Positions 8,366 to 20,461 of a DNA stretch of 64,000 nt are shown here, one piece after another. This DNA comes from Streptomyces kanamyceticus (lineage in GTDB: Bacteria > Actinomycetota > Actinomycetes > Streptomycetales > Streptomycetaceae). The position numbers and the translations under genes were made by a program. The notes below the pieces were generated by a model. It saw only the letters and a program-made list of their open reading frames with translations, was not told where the DNA came from and made no database searches. Position 1 is the stretch's first letter, and every line of letters begins with the position of its first letter. The stretch spans positions 3,162,001 through 3,226,000 of the forward strand of contig NZ_CP023699.1 in the NCBI RefSeq assembly GCF_008704495.1, read 5' to 3'.

Positions 8366-9855
8366 AGCGACGGAGCCTCCTCGAGCAGCGGGTGCCCCCA
8401 CTTTTCCACGAAGGCGGCCTCGACGGCAGCGCCCACCTTGTACAGGCGGTCGTCCTTCATGGCGGGGGCGATGATCTGCAGCCCGACGGGCAGGCCGTCC
8501 TCCGGCGCGAGGCCGCAGGGCAGCGACATGGCGGCGTTGCCCGCCAGGTTGGTCGGGATGGTGCACAGGTCCGCGAGGTACATCGCCATCGGGTCGTCGG
8601 CGCGCTCGCCGATCGGGAAGGCGGTGGTCGGCGTGGTCGGCGAGACGATCACGTCGACCTGCTCGAAGGCGGCCTCGAACTCACGGGTGATGAGGGTGCG
8701 GACCTTCTGGGCGCTGCCGTAGTACGCGTCGTAGTAGCCGGAGCTCAGCGCGTACGTGCCCAGGATGACGCGGCGCTTGACCTCGTCGCCGAAACCGGCC
8801 TCGCGGGTCAGCGCGGTGACGTCCTCGGCGGACTTCGTGCCGTCGTCGCCGACGCGCAGGCCGTAGCGCATGGCGTCGAACCGGGCGAGGTTCGAGGAGC
8901 ACTCGGAGGGCGCGATCAGGTAGTACGCGGAGAGCGCCAGGTCGAACGTCGGGCAGTCGAGCTCGACGATCTCGGCGCCGAGCTCCTTGAGCAGCTCCAC
9001 CGACTCGTCGAAGCGCTGGACGACACCGGCCTGGTAGCCCTCGCCGCGGAACTGCTTGACGACGCCGACGCGCATGCCCGCCACGGAGCCGTTGCGCGCG
9101 GCCTCGACGACCTGCGGGACCGGGGCGTCGATGGACGTCGAGTCGAGCGGGTCGTGACCTGCGATGACCTCGTGCAGGAGCGCGGCGTCGAGCACCGTGC
9201 GCGCGCAGGGGCCGCCCTGGTCGAGCGAGGAGGAGAAGGCGACCATGCCGTAGCGCGAGACGCCGCCGTAGGTGGGCTTGACACCGACCGTGCCGGTGAC
9301 GGCCGCGGGCTGGCGGATGGAGCCGCCGGTGTCCGTGCCGATGGCGAGCGGGGCCTCGTAGGCGGCGAGCGCGGCGGACGAGCCGCCGCCGGAGCCGCCG
9401 GGGATGCGGGTGAGGTCCCAAGGGTTGCCCGTCGGCCCGTACGCGCTGTTCTCCGTCGACGACCCCATGGCGAACTCGTCCATGTTGGTCTTGCCGAGGA
9501 TGACGACGTCGGCGGCCTTCAGGCGCTTGGTGACCGTCGCGTCGTACGGCGGGATCCAGCCTTCGAGGATCTTGGAGCCGACCGTGGTCGGCACGCCCTC
9601 GGTGGTGAAGATGTCCTTGAGCGCGAGCGGGACGCCGGCCAGCGGGCCGAGCTTCTCGCCCTTGGCGCGCTTCTCGTCGACGGCGCGGGCCTGCGCGAGC
9701 GCGCCCTCGCGGTCGACGTGCAGGAAGGCGTGCACCTTCTCGTCGACGGCTTCGATGCGGGCCAGGTGGGCCTCGGTGACCTCGACGGCGGTGAGCTCGC
9801 CGGAGGCGACCTTCGCCGCGACCTGGGCGGCGGTGAGCTTGATGATGTCCGTCAT
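8362..9855 (-). CDS. gatA: Aspartyl/glutamyl-tRNA amidotransferase subunit A
   Basis: The glutaminase subunit of GatCAB, an amidase-signature enzyme that frees ammonia from glutamine or asparagine. It is 497 aa, a normal length. The Ser-cisSer-Lys triad region is intact: LALKDIF carries the Lys, [15 protein letters not shown] the glycine-serine core and [12 protein letters not shown] the nucleophilic Ser. The C-terminus ([19 protein letters not shown]) is typical. The ATG at 9853-9855 follows the gatC stop by 6 nt, and a GGGGGAGGA motif overlaps the end of gatC, so translation is coupled. Confidence 0.97.
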   Translation of the reverse strand: MTDIIKLTAAQVAAKVASGELTAVEVTEAHLARIEAVDEKVHAFLHVDREGALAQARAVDEKRAKGEKLGPLAGVPLALKDIFTTEGVPTTVGSKILEGWIPPYDATVTKRLKAADVVILGKTNMDEFAMGSSTENSAYGPTGNPWDLTRIPGGSGGGSSAALAAYEAPLAIGTDTGGSIRQPAAVTGTVGVKPTYGGVSRYGMVAFSSSLDQGGPCARTVLDAALLHEVIAGHDPLDSTSIDAPVPQVVEAARNGSVAGMRVGVVKQFRGEGYQAGVVQRFDESVELLKELGAEIVELDCPTFDLALSAYYLIAPSECSSNLARFDAMRYGLRVGDDGTKSAEDVTALTREAGFGDEVKRRVILGTYALSSGYYDAYYGSAQKVRTLITREFEAAFEQVDVIVSPTTPTTAFPIGERADDPMAMYLADLCTIPTNLAGNAAMSLPCGLAPEDGLPVGLQIIAPAMKDDRLYKVGAAVEAAFVEKWGHPLLEEAPSL

Positions 9856-9861
9856 GTTCTT

Positions 9862-10158
9862 TTAGTCCTCCCCCAGGATCTGCGGCACCTTGAAACGCTG
9901 CTGCTCCTGGGCCGGGGCGCCCGAGAGCGCCTGCTCGGGGGTGAGCGACGGACGGACCTCGTCCGCGCGCATGACGTTCGTCAGCGGCAGCGGGTGCGAG
10001 GTCGGCGGTACGTCTTGGTCGGCGACCTCCGAGACGCGGGCGACCGCGCCGATGATGTCGTCGAGCTGTCCGGCGAAGTGGTCGAGCTCCTCGGCCTTCA
10101 GCTCCAGACGTGCAAGGCGGGCGAGGTGGGCGACCTCCTCGCGCGTAATGCCAGGCAT
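9862..10158 (-). CDS. gatC: Aspartyl/glutamyl-tRNA amidotransferase subunit C
   Basis: A 98-aa GatC that wraps around and stabilises GatA. The start [20 protein letters not shown] and the [15 protein letters not shown] helix are characteristic. The tail ([11 protein letters not shown]) ends in the acidic Glu-Asp seen in most GatC proteins. GAGG lies 8 nt before the ATG at 10156-10158. It is the first gene of the gat operon, so the promoter must lie in the roughly 190 bp up to 10348. I could not assign clear -35/-10 boxes there. Confidence 0.95.
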   Translation of the reverse strand: MPGITREEVAHLARLARLELKAEELDHFAGQLDDIIGAVARVSEVADQDVPPTSHPLPLTNVMRADEVRPSLTPEQALSGAPAQEQQRFKVPQILGED

Positions 10159-10277
10159 GCGGCGATCCTCAGGGGTGAGTGTGCGGGTTGTGACCCCAAT
10201 CCTATGGGTCGCCGTCCCGTGCCCGCGAAACAGTTCTCCGTAGCGGCCCCCGCCCAGGTAGGGGGAGGGACGGGGAA

Positions 10278-10308
10278 GGGGCCCCCGCGGATGTCCCGCG
10301 AAGGCCCC
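10278..10308 (-). terminator. Candidate terminator after the DUF11 wall-protein gene
   Basis: GGGGCC and GGCCCC arms with an inner CGCGG/CCGCG pair form a hairpin of about 11 bp broken by a 2-nt internal bulge. It lies about 40 nt past the stop of the large minus-strand gene and upstream of the gat promoter region. Weaker than the other hairpins here. Confidence 0.45.
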
Positions 10309-10348
10309 TCGGTGTCCGGTCGGTGTCCGGCGCGCGCCCTGGCTCGGA

Positions 10349-13300
10349 TCAGCGGCGCCTCCTGGCGGCAAGCAGGAGACCCGCGCCGCCGAGCAGCAGC
10401 GCCGCGACCGCGCCGAACGCCCAGAGCCGGTCGGTGCCGGTCTCGGGGAGCACCGGCGGCGGGGGCGTCACGGGCGGCGTCACCTCGGGCGTCACCCGGC
10501 AGCCCGGCTCCTCACCCGTACGGCAGTTGCCGCCGGGGGTGGTGGTGACGACCGCGTTGCGCAGCGTGCCGTCGCCCTTGCCGTCGCGGCGGACGGTGAC
10601 CGAGTAGGTGACGGTGGCCGTCTCACCGGCGGCGAGCGGGCCGCTCCACTCCAGGCTGTCGCCGGAGCGGCGGACGGTGCCCGCGCTGGCGCGGGCGTCG
10701 CCGTTGTACGCCGCGTCGTCGAGCACGTTCGACAGGTCGTCGGTGAACGACGCCCGGTCGTAGTCCGCGGTGCCGGTGTTGGTGGCGGAGATCACGAACA
10801 CGACCGTGCCGCCCCGTTTCACCTTGCCCGCGGGCTCGGCCGTCTTGTGCAGCCGCAGCGCGCGGACGCGGGTGTCGGTGGAGCAGTCGGGATCGATCGG
10901 CGCGCGCCCGGCGCGCGTGGACCGCCCTGGCATCGGCAGCGGGCAGTTGGACTTGTCGCCGCCGGTGACCGTGTTGCGCAGCCGCTTGTCGCCACTGAGC
11001 GGGTTGTGCACGGTGACCGAGTAGCGGACGGTCGCGACGGCGCCGACCGCCAGGTCACCGGTCCACGTCAGACGGGGCGCGGCGAACGAGACCCGGCCGC
11101 GGCTCGCCCGCGCGTCCCCGTTGTAGGAGGCGTCGTCGAGGACGCCGCCGAGGTCGTCGCTGACCTTGGCCCCCTGGTAGCGGGCGGTGCCGGTGTTGCG
11201 GATGACCAGGGTGTAGGCGACCTTGCCGCCCGCGGTGGCCGGGGACGGCGCCCCGGTCTTGGTGATGTCGAGCCGCGGCTTGCCGTGCGGCTCCGGCTTG
11301 GGCGGTACGACGGTCTCGCAGTCCGGGTCGCCGGAGCCCTTCTCGCAGTTGGAGCCGGGCACGACGACCGTGTTGGTGAGCTTCTTGTCGCCCTTGAGGT
11401 GGACAGTGACCGAGTACGTGAGGGTGACCTTCGCACCCTTGGCGACGTCGCCGGTCCAGGTCAGCTTCGGCCGGTCGAAGTCCGTCGTCCCCTCGGTCGC
11501 CGCCGCGTCGTCGTTCCAGTCGGCGTCGTCGAGCACACCGGTGAGGTCGTCGGTGAGCGTGGCACCGTCGTAGTCGGCGTCGCCGGTGTTCCTGATCGTG
11601 ACGGTGTACGTGACCCGCTGCCCCTTGGCCGCCTGCTTGGCCGAGCTGGTCTTCTCGACCTTGAGCTGGGCCAGCGGCGTCACCTTGCGGCAGTCCGGGT
11701 CGGTGGAGCCGTCGGGGCAGGTGGACCCGTCGGGTCCGACGACGGCGTTGGCCAGCTTCTTGTCGCCCTTCGGGGGCTTGCCGACCGTGACCTTGTAGGT
11801 GACGGTGACCGTCGCGCCCTTGGCGACCTTGCCGGTCCAGCGGAACTTCTCGCCCGCCCGGTCGAACGTCGTCGTCCCCGACGTGGCGCTCACGTCGTCG
11901 TCCCAGGCCGCGTCGTCGAGGACTCCGGAGAGGTCGTCGGTGAAGGCGGCGCCTTCGTAGTCCGCCTCTCCGGTGTTCTTGACCGTCACGGTGTACGTCA
12001 CGGTCTGGCCCGGCTTGGCGGAGGCCGGGGATGCGGTCTTCTTGATCTCCAGGACGCCGACCGGGGTCTCGGACGAGCAGTCGCCGTTCGTGCCGTCCTT
12101 CTCGCACGTGGAGTCGTCGGGGCCGACGACCACGTTCTTCAGCTTCTTGTCGCCCTTGGGCGGCTTGCCTACCGTGACCTTGTAGGTGACGGTGACCGTC
12201 GCGCCACCGGCCACGTCGCCGGTCCAGGTGAACGTCTTCCTCGCGGCGTCGTACGCGGTCGTCCCCGAGGTCTTGGTGACCGCGTCGTTCCAGGTGGCGT
12301 CGTCGAGGACGCCGGTCAGGTCGTCGGTGAAGGTGGCGTCCTTGTAGTCGCTGGTCTTCTTGTTGTGGACGGTGACGGTGTAGGTGATCACGTCTCCGGG
12401 CTCGGCGCTCCGGGGCGACGCGGTCTTCTTGATCTCCAGGCCCGGCTCCGGGAGCACCTTGCGGCAGTCCGGATCCTTGGAGTCCGGCGGGCAGTTGCCG
12501 GTGTCGTCGCCGGTGACCACGTTGCGCAGGTACTTGTCGCCCGCGTTGGTGACCGTGACGGTGTAGGTGACGGTGGCCTTGGCGCCGACGGCGAGGTCAC
12601 CGGTCCAGGTGAGCGTCTTCGCCGTGGCGTCGTACGCCGTCGTGCCGGGGTTCGCGGTGGCGCTGTCGTCCCACGTGGCGTCGTCGAGCACGTCCGTCAG
12701 GTCGTCGGTGAAGGTGGCGCCGTCGTAGTCGACGGTGCCGGTGTTCTCGACGGTGACCGTGTACGTGACCTTGCCGCCGGTCCGCGGGATCGCCGGTGAA
12801 GCGGTCTTCTTGATCTTCAGGGAGCGGATCTTGGTGGTCTTCGTGCAGTCCGGTTCTGTGCTGTTCGGCGGGCAGTTGGACCCGTCGGGGCCCGTGACCG
12901 CGTTGGCCAGCTTCTTGTCGCCCTTGGGCGGCTTGCCGACCGTCACCCGGTAGGTGACGGTGACCTTCGCGCCCTTGGCGACGTCCCCGCTCCAGGAGAG
13001 GGTCTTGCCGTCGGCGTCGAAGGCGGTGCTGCCGGAGGTCCTGGTGACGACGTCGTCCCAGGCGGCGTCGTCGAGCACACCGGAGAGGTCGTCCGTGAAC
13101 GAGGCTCCCTTGTACGCGGCTTCGCCCGTGTTGGTGACCGTGACGGTGTACGTCACCCGGTCCCCCGGCTTCGCCTCGCTCGGGCTGACGCTCTTCTTGA
13201 TCTCCAGTACGCCGACGGGGGTCGTCGTCCCGCAGTCCGGTTCGGTGCCGCCCGGCGGACAGCTCGATTCGTCGGGGCCGACCACGGCGTTGATCAGCTT

Positions 13301-15406
13301 CTTGTCGCCCTTGGGAGGCTTGCCGACCGTGACCGTGTAGGTGATCGTCACCTTCTTGCCCGCGGCGATGTCACCGGTCCACGTGAGCTTCTTCGTCGCG
13401 GTGGCGTAGCTCGGCTGCGTGGCCGTGCTCGCGCCGTCCGTCCTGGCCACCGCGTCGTCGCCGTACGTCGCGTCGTCCACCACGCCCGTCAGGTCGTCGG
13501 TGAGGGTGACGTCCTTGAGCGCGGCGCCGCCGACGTTCTCCGCCGTGAGCGTGTAGGTGACCTTGTCGCCGGGCTTGGCGTCGGTCTTGGAGGACGTCTT
13601 CTTGATGACGAGTCCGCCGACGGGGGTGACCGTCCCGCAGTCCGGATCCTTCGATCCCTGCGGGCAGTTGGATTCGTCGGGGCCGACGGCGGTGTTCGTC
13701 AGCCGCTTGTTCCCGGGCGGTGGATCGCCCACGGTGACCGTGTAGGTGATCGTGATGGTCGCGCCCTTGGCGACGGTGCCCACGTAGCGGAGCTTTTTGT
13801 CCGCGCTGCTGTAGGAGACGCTGCCCGGGGCCTGGCTCCCGTCGGCCTTCGTCGCCTTGCCGTCGAGGTTGTACCGCGCGTCGTCGACCACGTCCGTCAG
13901 GTCGTCGGTGACCGTGGCGTCCTTCCAGTCGGCCTCGCCCGGGTTGCTGACGGTGATCGTGTACGTGACCTTGTCGCCCGGCTTGGCCTTCGCGGGCGAG
14001 GCACTCTTCTTGACGGTCAGCTGGGCGATCGGGACTTCGGAGGTGCAGGCGGCGTCGGTGGAGTCCGCTCCGCAGTTGCTCTTCTCCGACACCACGGTGT
14101 TCGTCAGCTTCTTGTCGCCGCCCGGCGGCTTCCCCACCGTCACGGAGTAGGTGAGGGTGACGGTCGCCCCCGCCGCGATGTCCCCCGTCCAGCTCAGCTT
14201 CTTCGTCGACGCGTCGTAGCCGGGCTGGGTGCTGGTTCTGGCGCCCGCGGTCTTGGCCTCGGCGTCGTTGTTGTACCGCGCGTCGTCCACGACTCCGGAG
14301 AGGTCGTCGTTGACCGTCACGCCCGTGGCGGCCCCGTCACCGGTGTTCTTGACGGTCACCGTGTAGTTGACGGTTTCGCCCGGCCTCGCGGTCTTCTTGT
14401 TCGCGCTCTTCTCGATCTCGATGTTGCTGGTCAGATCGGGCGCGACGGCGCAGCTCGCCAGGTCGCTGATGGGCCAGCTGCCGCCGCTCTCGGACTTGAC
14501 CCGGCCCGTCTGGTTGTCCTGCGCCAGACCGCCGACCTCCACGGAGACCCCCGTCTTGGGGTTCACCCTGTAGAGGTTGCCGTTGTAGTAGCCGAGGTAG
14601 ACCGACCCGTGGAAGTAGGCCATGCCGTAGTTGTTGAAGCCGTTCCCTGTGCCCGCCCCGGTGATCTTGGTGACGAGCTCCACCTTCCTGGCCGCGAAAT
14701 CGATGCGGTAGAGGTAGGTGTTGCTGCCGGAGAAGACGCCGACGTACACGCCGCCGTCGTTGTCCACGAACATGTCGGGGACCAGCGTGCCGGTGCGCCA
14801 GGGGGTGCCGGTCGGCGCCCAGTCGTAGATGTTCGCGTACTGCGTGGTGGTCCCGGTGGCCAGGTCCATCGCGAAGAAGTTCTTGTACGTGCCGCCGTTC
14901 TCCGCGCCGTACAGCGTGCCGCTCCCCGGGGCGACGGTGATGCCGCCCCAGGTGTGCCCGGAGGGCGCGGTGCGGGTGGCCCCGCCCGCGATCTCGTCGG
15001 TGACGGTGTTGGTCCCCGAGACGTGCTTGTAGATCTTGTTCGTGTAGAAGTCCTGGTAGATGGCCGCGGTCTTGGACGCGTCGTCCGGGTCCTTGCCCAT
15101 CGCCATGCTGGTCGACCAGTAGTCGACCGGGTTCGCCGTCTTCCGCTTGGTGATCACCGTGTTGTTGATCGTGGCGTTGCCCGCGGCGTCGTTGACGAAC
15201 TCCATCCCGGAGCGGTAGTTGCTGTAGTACAGGTGGTCGCAGTCGAAGGTGGAGGGGTTCTCCTCACCCTCCACCGACCAGCTGTCGGCGGCCGCGGGTC
15301 CCGCGCCGAACAGGACGAGCCCCGACGCGAGCACCGCGAGGGCGAGCAACTGGGCGAGGAGTTTTCGCAGCGGCGGCGAGCTGCCGCGCAGACGCGATCG
15401 GGACAC
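10349..15406 (-). CDS. Giant LPXTG-anchored surface protein with ten DUF11-like repeats
   Basis: A 1685-aa secreted protein. From the GTG at 15404-15406 (GGAGG 9 nt upstream) comes a signal peptide: basic SRSRLRG, a hydrophobic [14 protein letters not shown] stretch and a likely cut after GPAAA. Residues of about 45-340 form one domain with repeated Tyr/Gly strands ([33 protein letters not shown]), like a beta-propeller. Ten DUF11-like Ig-type repeats of about 120 aa follow, each with an IKKTASP-type start, YTVTVxNTG, TDDLxxVLDDA and LxNxVxG, mostly separated by linkers with a Cys pair. A Pro stretch, LPETG, a hydrophobic helix and RRRR end the protein, a sortase signal. It is expected covalently on peptidoglycan as a stalk-like adhesin or structural protein. 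Ligand unknown. Confidence 0.93.
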   Translation of the reverse strand: MSRSRLRGSSPPLRKLLAQLLALAVLASGLVLFGAGPAAADSWSVEGEENPSTFDCDHLYYSNYRSGMEFVNDAAGNATINNTVITKRKTANPVDYWSTSMAMGKDPDDASKTAAIYQDFYTNKIYKHVSGTNTVTDEIAGGATRTAPSGHTWGGITVAPGSGTLYGAENGGTYKNFFAMDLATGTTTQYANIYDWAPTGTPWRTGTLVPDMFVDNDGGVYVGVFSGSNTYLYRIDFAARKVELVTKITGAGTGNGFNNYGMAYFHGSVYLGYYNGNLYRVNPKTGVSVEVGGLAQDNQTGRVKSESGGSWPISDLASCAVAPDLTSNIEIEKSANKKTARPGETVNYTVTVKNTGDGAATGVTVNDDLSGVVDDARYNNDAEAKTAGARTSTQPGYDASTKKLSWTGDIAAGATVTLTYSVTVGKPPGGDKKLTNTVVSEKSNCGADSTDAACTSEVPIAQLTVKKSASPAKAKPGDKVTYTITVSNPGEADWKDATVTDDLTDVVDDARYNLDGKATKADGSQAPGSVSYSSADKKLRYVGTVAKGATITITYTVTVGDPPPGNKRLTNTAVGPDESNCPQGSKDPDCGTVTPVGGLVIKKTSSKTDAKPGDKVTYTLTAENVGGAALKDVTLTDDLTGVVDDATYGDDAVARTDGASTATQPSYATATKKLTWTGDIAAGKKVTITYTVTVGKPPKGDKKLINAVVGPDESSCPPGGTEPDCGTTTPVGVLEIKKSVSPSEAKPGDRVTYTVTVTNTGEAAYKGASFTDDLSGVLDDAAWDDVVTRTSGSTAFDADGKTLSWSGDVAKGAKVTVTYRVTVGKPPKGDKKLANAVTGPDGSNCPPNSTEPDCTKTTKIRSLKIKKTASPAIPRTGGKVTYTVTVENTGTVDYDGATFTDDLTDVLDDATWDDSATANPGTTAYDATAKTLTWTGDLAVGAKATVTYTVTVTNAGDKYLRNVVTGDDTGNCPPDSKDPDCRKVLPEPGLEIKKTASPRSAEPGDVITYTVTVHNKKTSDYKDATFTDDLTGVLDDATWNDAVTKTSGTTAYDAARKTFTWTGDVAGGATVTVTYKVTVGKPPKGDKKLKNVVVGPDDSTCEKDGTNGDCSSETPVGVLEIKKTASPASAKPGQTVTYTVTVKNTGEADYEGAAFTDDLSGVLDDAAWDDDVSATSGTTTFDRAGEKFRWTGKVAKGATVTVTYKVTVGKPPKGDKKLANAVVGPDGSTCPDGSTDPDCRKVTPLAQLKVEKTSSAKQAAKGQRVTYTVTIRNTGDADYDGATLTDDLTGVLDDADWNDDAAATEGTTDFDRPKLTWTGDVAKGAKVTLTYSVTVHLKGDKKLTNTVVVPGSNCEKGSGDPDCETVVPPKPEPHGKPRLDITKTGAPSPATAGGKVAYTLVIRNTGTARYQGAKVSDDLGGVLDDASYNGDARASRGRVSFAAPRLTWTGDLAVGAVATVRYSVTVHNPLSGDKRLRNTVTGGDKSNCPLPMPGRSTRAGRAPIDPDCSTDTRVRALRLHKTAEPAGKVKRGGTVVFVISATNTGTADYDRASFTDDLSNVLDDAAYNGDARASAGTVRRSGDSLEWSGPLAAGETATVTYSVTVRRDGKGDGTLRNAVVTTTPGGNCRTGEEPGCRVTPEVTPPVTPPPPVLPETGTDRLWAFGAVAALLLGGAGLLLAARRRR
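10490..14440 (-). repeat. Ten tandem DUF11-like coding repeats (about 360 bp each)
   Basis: Repeat starts can be recognised by IEIEKSA, LTVKKSA, LVIKKTS, LEIKKSV, LKIKKTA, LEIKKTA (twice), LKVEKTS, LDITKTG and LRLHKTA. Several copies are nearly identical in DNA; the stretch encoding [13 protein letters not shown] recurs almost unchanged near 11763, 12147, 12918 and 13306. Recombination or assembly collapse could change the copy number. Confidence 0.88.
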
Positions 15407-15462
15407 GGCCTTGACCCTCCGGATGATGTCGATCTGACATCCCCAAAGGGCCATAAAGCGCA

Positions 15463-15470
15463 TTACGTAA
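15463..15470. promoter_or_regulatory. TTACGTAA palindrome upstream of the wall-protein gene
   Basis: A perfect 8-bp palindrome, TTACGTAA, flanked by CA and CAATG, lies about 57 nt upstream of the start codon in an AT-rich island of an otherwise GC-rich leader. It could be an operator or part of a promoter. No matched -35/-10 pair was clear. Confidence 0.3.
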
Positions 15471-15574
15471 CAATGAGCAAAGGCGATTCCGCGCCCCGAC
15501 AACCCGTACGCGCTCCGTACCGTCATCCATACGGCGGCTCCCGGGATGCGCGGGCGCGCCCGGTGTGCTCCCGG

Positions 15575-17935
15575 CTACTGCACCGCCTGGCCTGACGGGT
15601 GCTCCGCGGCGTTCGGCGCCTCGGTCTGCTCGGTCTCACCCGCCGCGGCCGCTGCCGCCGCCCGCGCGGCGGCGAGGTCCGCCGGGCGCTGCCAGCCGCG
15701 CGAACCGCGCGCCCGCAGCCAGGCCGTGGTCTCCTCCGCGGGCATCGCCGCGGCGACCAGCCAGCCCTGCACGGCGTCACAGCCGAGGTCGCGCAGCCGC
15801 TCCCAGGTCTCGTCGTCCTCGACGCCCTCGGCGACGACGAGAAGGCCGAGCGAATGCGCGAGGTCCACCGTGCAGCGGACGATCTCCGCGTCCTCGTTGT
15901 CCACGGCGAGGCGCGCCACGAAGGAACGGTCGATCTTCAGCTCGCTCACCGGCAGGCGACGCAGGTGCACGAGCGAGGAGTAGCCCGTGCCGAAGTCGTC
16001 CAGGGACATCTTGACGCCGTGTCCGGTGAGCCCTGCGAGGGTGTCGGCGGCCCGCTGCGGGTCCTCCAGGAGTACGTGCTCCGTTATCTCCAACTGCAGG
16101 GCGCCCGGAGGGACTCCGTGCCGGGCCAGGCGCGCGGCGACGGCGCCCGCGAAGCCGGGGGTGTGGACGTCGCGCGGGGAGACGTTGACCGCGACGGGGA
16201 CCTTCAGGCCCTGCGCCTGCCACTTGGCGACCTGTCCCAGAGCCGTCTCCAGGACGTACTCCGTGAGGTGCGGCATGAGCCCCGAGGACTCGGCTATGGC
16301 GATGAACTCGTCCGGCGGCACCTTGCCGCGCTCGGGGTGCACCCACCGCACCAGCGCCTCGAGACCGGCGACCTGTCCGTCGAAGCGGACCTTGGGCTGG
16401 TAGTGCAGCTCCACGTCGCCCGCGTCGAGCGCCCGCCGCAGATCGCCCAACAGGCCCAGGCGGTCAGGGGTGTTGGAGTCGCGCTTGGACTCGTAGACCT
16501 CGACGCCCGTGCGGTCCCGCTTCGCCTGGTACATCGCGACGTCCGCCCGGCGCAGGAGCCCCTCCGCGTCGAGCGCGTGGTCGGGGAAGACGGCGAGGCC
16601 CGCGCTGGCCTCCAGGACCAGCGTCAGCCCGTCCAGGTCGAGCGGCGAGCCGAGCGCCGCGACCAGCTGGCGCGCCACGCGCGTGGCCGACGTCGTGGAG
16701 TCGGCGATCGGCAGGAGCACCGCGAACTCGTCGCCGCCGAGCCTGGCCGCCTCCGCGCCGCGCGGCAGCGCGAGCCGCAGCCGGTCGGCTATCTGCAACA
16801 GCAGCCGGTCACCGGCGAGATGGCCGAGCGTGTCGTTGACCGAACGGAAGCGGTCCATGTCGATCAGCATCAGGGCGGAGCGCGCGCCGATCCGCTCGGC
16901 GTCGTCGAGCGCCGTCCAGGTGCGCTCCAGGAGCCACTGCCGGTTGGGCAGCCCGGTCAGCGGGTCGCGTAGCTGCTCCTCCGCCCTGGCCCTGGCGATC
17001 CAGAGGGTGGAGTCGAGCGCCACCAGCGGGATCGCGAAGAGGGGCAGCAGGATCGGCAGGGAGATCGCCACCACGCAGATCAGCGGGGCGATGCCGAGCA
17101 GCGCGATGCTGAGGAGGCCCTGTCTGACCAGAGCCGTGCGGGTGACGGTCGGCAGGGCGCCGGTGCGCGGCGCGTGCACGTACCAGAGCAGGACGCGGGT
17201 GACGGCGAGATAGGCGACGGCGACGAGCGCCACCTCGAACGCGGTGTACAGGTCCCAGGTCTCGGGCAGCCAGGGCGACTCGGTCGTCGGCGCGGTGCCG
17301 AACGCGGCGAGCGTGAGCGCGCCCGCGCCGATGCCGAGGATGTCGACCGCGCCGTGCAGCACGCCCTGCCGCCAGCGGTGTCTGCGGGCGGCGCCGACCA
17401 GGACGACGACGGTGAGGCTGACCAGGCCCGCGGGCACCCAGCCGTAGAGCAGCAGGACGGCGACGGTGAGCGCGCCGCCCGATCCGGTGCCGCCCCACCA
17501 GCGGTCGCGGCCCAGAGCGACCAGATGGCCCACGATGAGGCCAGTGAGGACGGCGAGGGACCAGCCCGCGGTGCCCGCGGGGAAGAGCGGGTGCCTGCCC
17601 GTGAGCGCCTGGAAGACGGCGGTGCCGAGCAGGACGGCGGCGGCCGTGACGACCACGACGGGCAGCAGCGGCCAGGGCTCGCGGACGGGCGGCACGGAGG
17701 AGCCACCCGGTGTCGCCAGGGGGCAGGGGCTGTCGGGGCCGCGTCCTTCGGGGCCGCTCCAGGCGCGCTCGCGGGGTTCTATCGCCGTGCTCAGCGCCCC
17801 CGTTCCCGCCGGGGCCTTGCTCAGGGTGGTGTTGGTGGTCGGTGCTTCCCGGCGGCCACGCAGCCAGGCTCCCGGCGCGCGCCATAGGCGCGCGCGCAGC
17901 CGTGAGTCCGGGGCGGCGCTCTCGGTCGGTTCCAT
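15575..17935 (-). CDS. rmdB: Membrane GGDEF-EAL protein, c-di-GMP phosphodiesterase/cyclase (RmdB-like)
   Basis: A 786-aa protein with an N-terminal membrane region of several helices (about residues 90-310), then GGDEF and EAL domains. The GGDEF motif is intact (RLGGDEFAVLLP, residues 400-404), and the EAL domain has its catalytic set: GLEALVRW (EAL at 526-528), VNVSPRDV, EITEH and DDFGTGYSSLVHL. Both activities are possible. In S. coelicolor the composite protein encoded beside ligA is, from memory, RmdB, a phosphodiesterase that lowers c-di-GMP and affects development; the ligA neighbour supports that name here. The ATG at 17933-17935 has GAGGGA just upstream. The gene is separated from ligA by about 310 nt with strong hairpins. 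Confidence 0.85.
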   Translation of the reverse strand: MEPTESAAPDSRLRARLWRAPGAWLRGRREAPTTNTTLSKAPAGTGALSTAIEPRERAWSGPEGRGPDSPCPLATPGGSSVPPVREPWPLLPVVVVTAAAVLLGTAVFQALTGRHPLFPAGTAGWSLAVLTGLIVGHLVALGRDRWWGGTGSGGALTVAVLLLYGWVPAGLVSLTVVVLVGAARRHRWRQGVLHGAVDILGIGAGALTLAAFGTAPTTESPWLPETWDLYTAFEVALVAVAYLAVTRVLLWYVHAPRTGALPTVTRTALVRQGLLSIALLGIAPLICVVAISLPILLPLFAIPLVALDSTLWIARARAEEQLRDPLTGLPNRQWLLERTWTALDDAERIGARSALMLIDMDRFRSVNDTLGHLAGDRLLLQIADRLRLALPRGAEAARLGGDEFAVLLPIADSTTSATRVARQLVAALGSPLDLDGLTLVLEASAGLAVFPDHALDAEGLLRRADVAMYQAKRDRTGVEVYESKRDSNTPDRLGLLGDLRRALDAGDVELHYQPKVRFDGQVAGLEALVRWVHPERGKVPPDEFIAIAESSGLMPHLTEYVLETALGQVAKWQAQGLKVPVAVNVSPRDVHTPGFAGAVAARLARHGVPPGALQLEITEHVLLEDPQRAADTLAGLTGHGVKMSLDDFGTGYSSLVHLRRLPVSELKIDRSFVARLAVDNEDAEIVRCTVDLAHSLGLLVVAEGVEDDETWERLRDLGCDAVQGWLVAAAMPAEETTAWLRARGSRGWQRPADLAAARAAAAAAAGETEQTEAPNAAEHPSGQAVQ

Positions 17936-18199
17936 TCCCGTCCCTCTCACAGCCGGCGGTGCCCACGCCACGCGGACCCGGTCCGGAGTCGACCGCGTCC
18001 GATGCTTCTGCCCCTAGCCCTGACGAGCACGGGGTGCCCCACTCCCGAACCCGCGCCGAGTGGGGGATGCCCCCTTCCAAGCTCTCGATGAGCAGGAGAT
18101 ACCCCGTTAGCAGCGGGGCACGGCAGGCGCACACCTCAACAGTAGGCCGCAGAAGGCTTCCACGGGCAGCGGTCGACTACGGTTGCCCGAATGCGACCC
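17936..18199 (-). other. rmdB leader region, no gene seen
   Basis: About 260 nt between the rmdB start and the ligA terminator. I see no convincing ORF. It holds a run of hairpins around 18031-18113, including an imperfect one pairing GGGGTGCCCCACTC (18031-18044) with GAGTGGGGGATGCCCC, and a small CCCCG/CGGGG stem. Similar GGGGGATGCCCCC-type hairpins are, to my memory, scattered between genes in Streptomyces. No c-di-GMP riboswitch consensus was recognised. Confidence 0.5.
18031..18074. repeat. Imperfect inverted repeat in the rmdB leader
   Basis: Arms of 14 and 16 nt (GGGGTGCCCCACTC / GAGTGGGGGATGCCCC) pair with a 2-nt bulge and a mismatch around a 14-nt loop. A strong hairpin in this position could shape rmdB mRNA or mark a transcript end. 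Confidence 0.5.
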
Positions 18200-18239
18200 G
18201 GCCACCCGTATGCATCTGGTATGCGCTGAACGGGTGGCC
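18200..18239 (-). terminator. ligA terminator hairpin
   Basis: Perfect 10-bp arms (GGCCACCCGT at 18200-18209, ACGGGTGGCC at 18230-18239), with an inner GCAT/ATGC pair in the loop, begin 8 nt past the ligA stop. Confidence 0.7.
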
Positions 18240-18247
18240 TTCAACCG

Positions 18248-20446
<2,199 letters not shown>

Positions 20447-20461
20447 TTATGTCATACCCAA

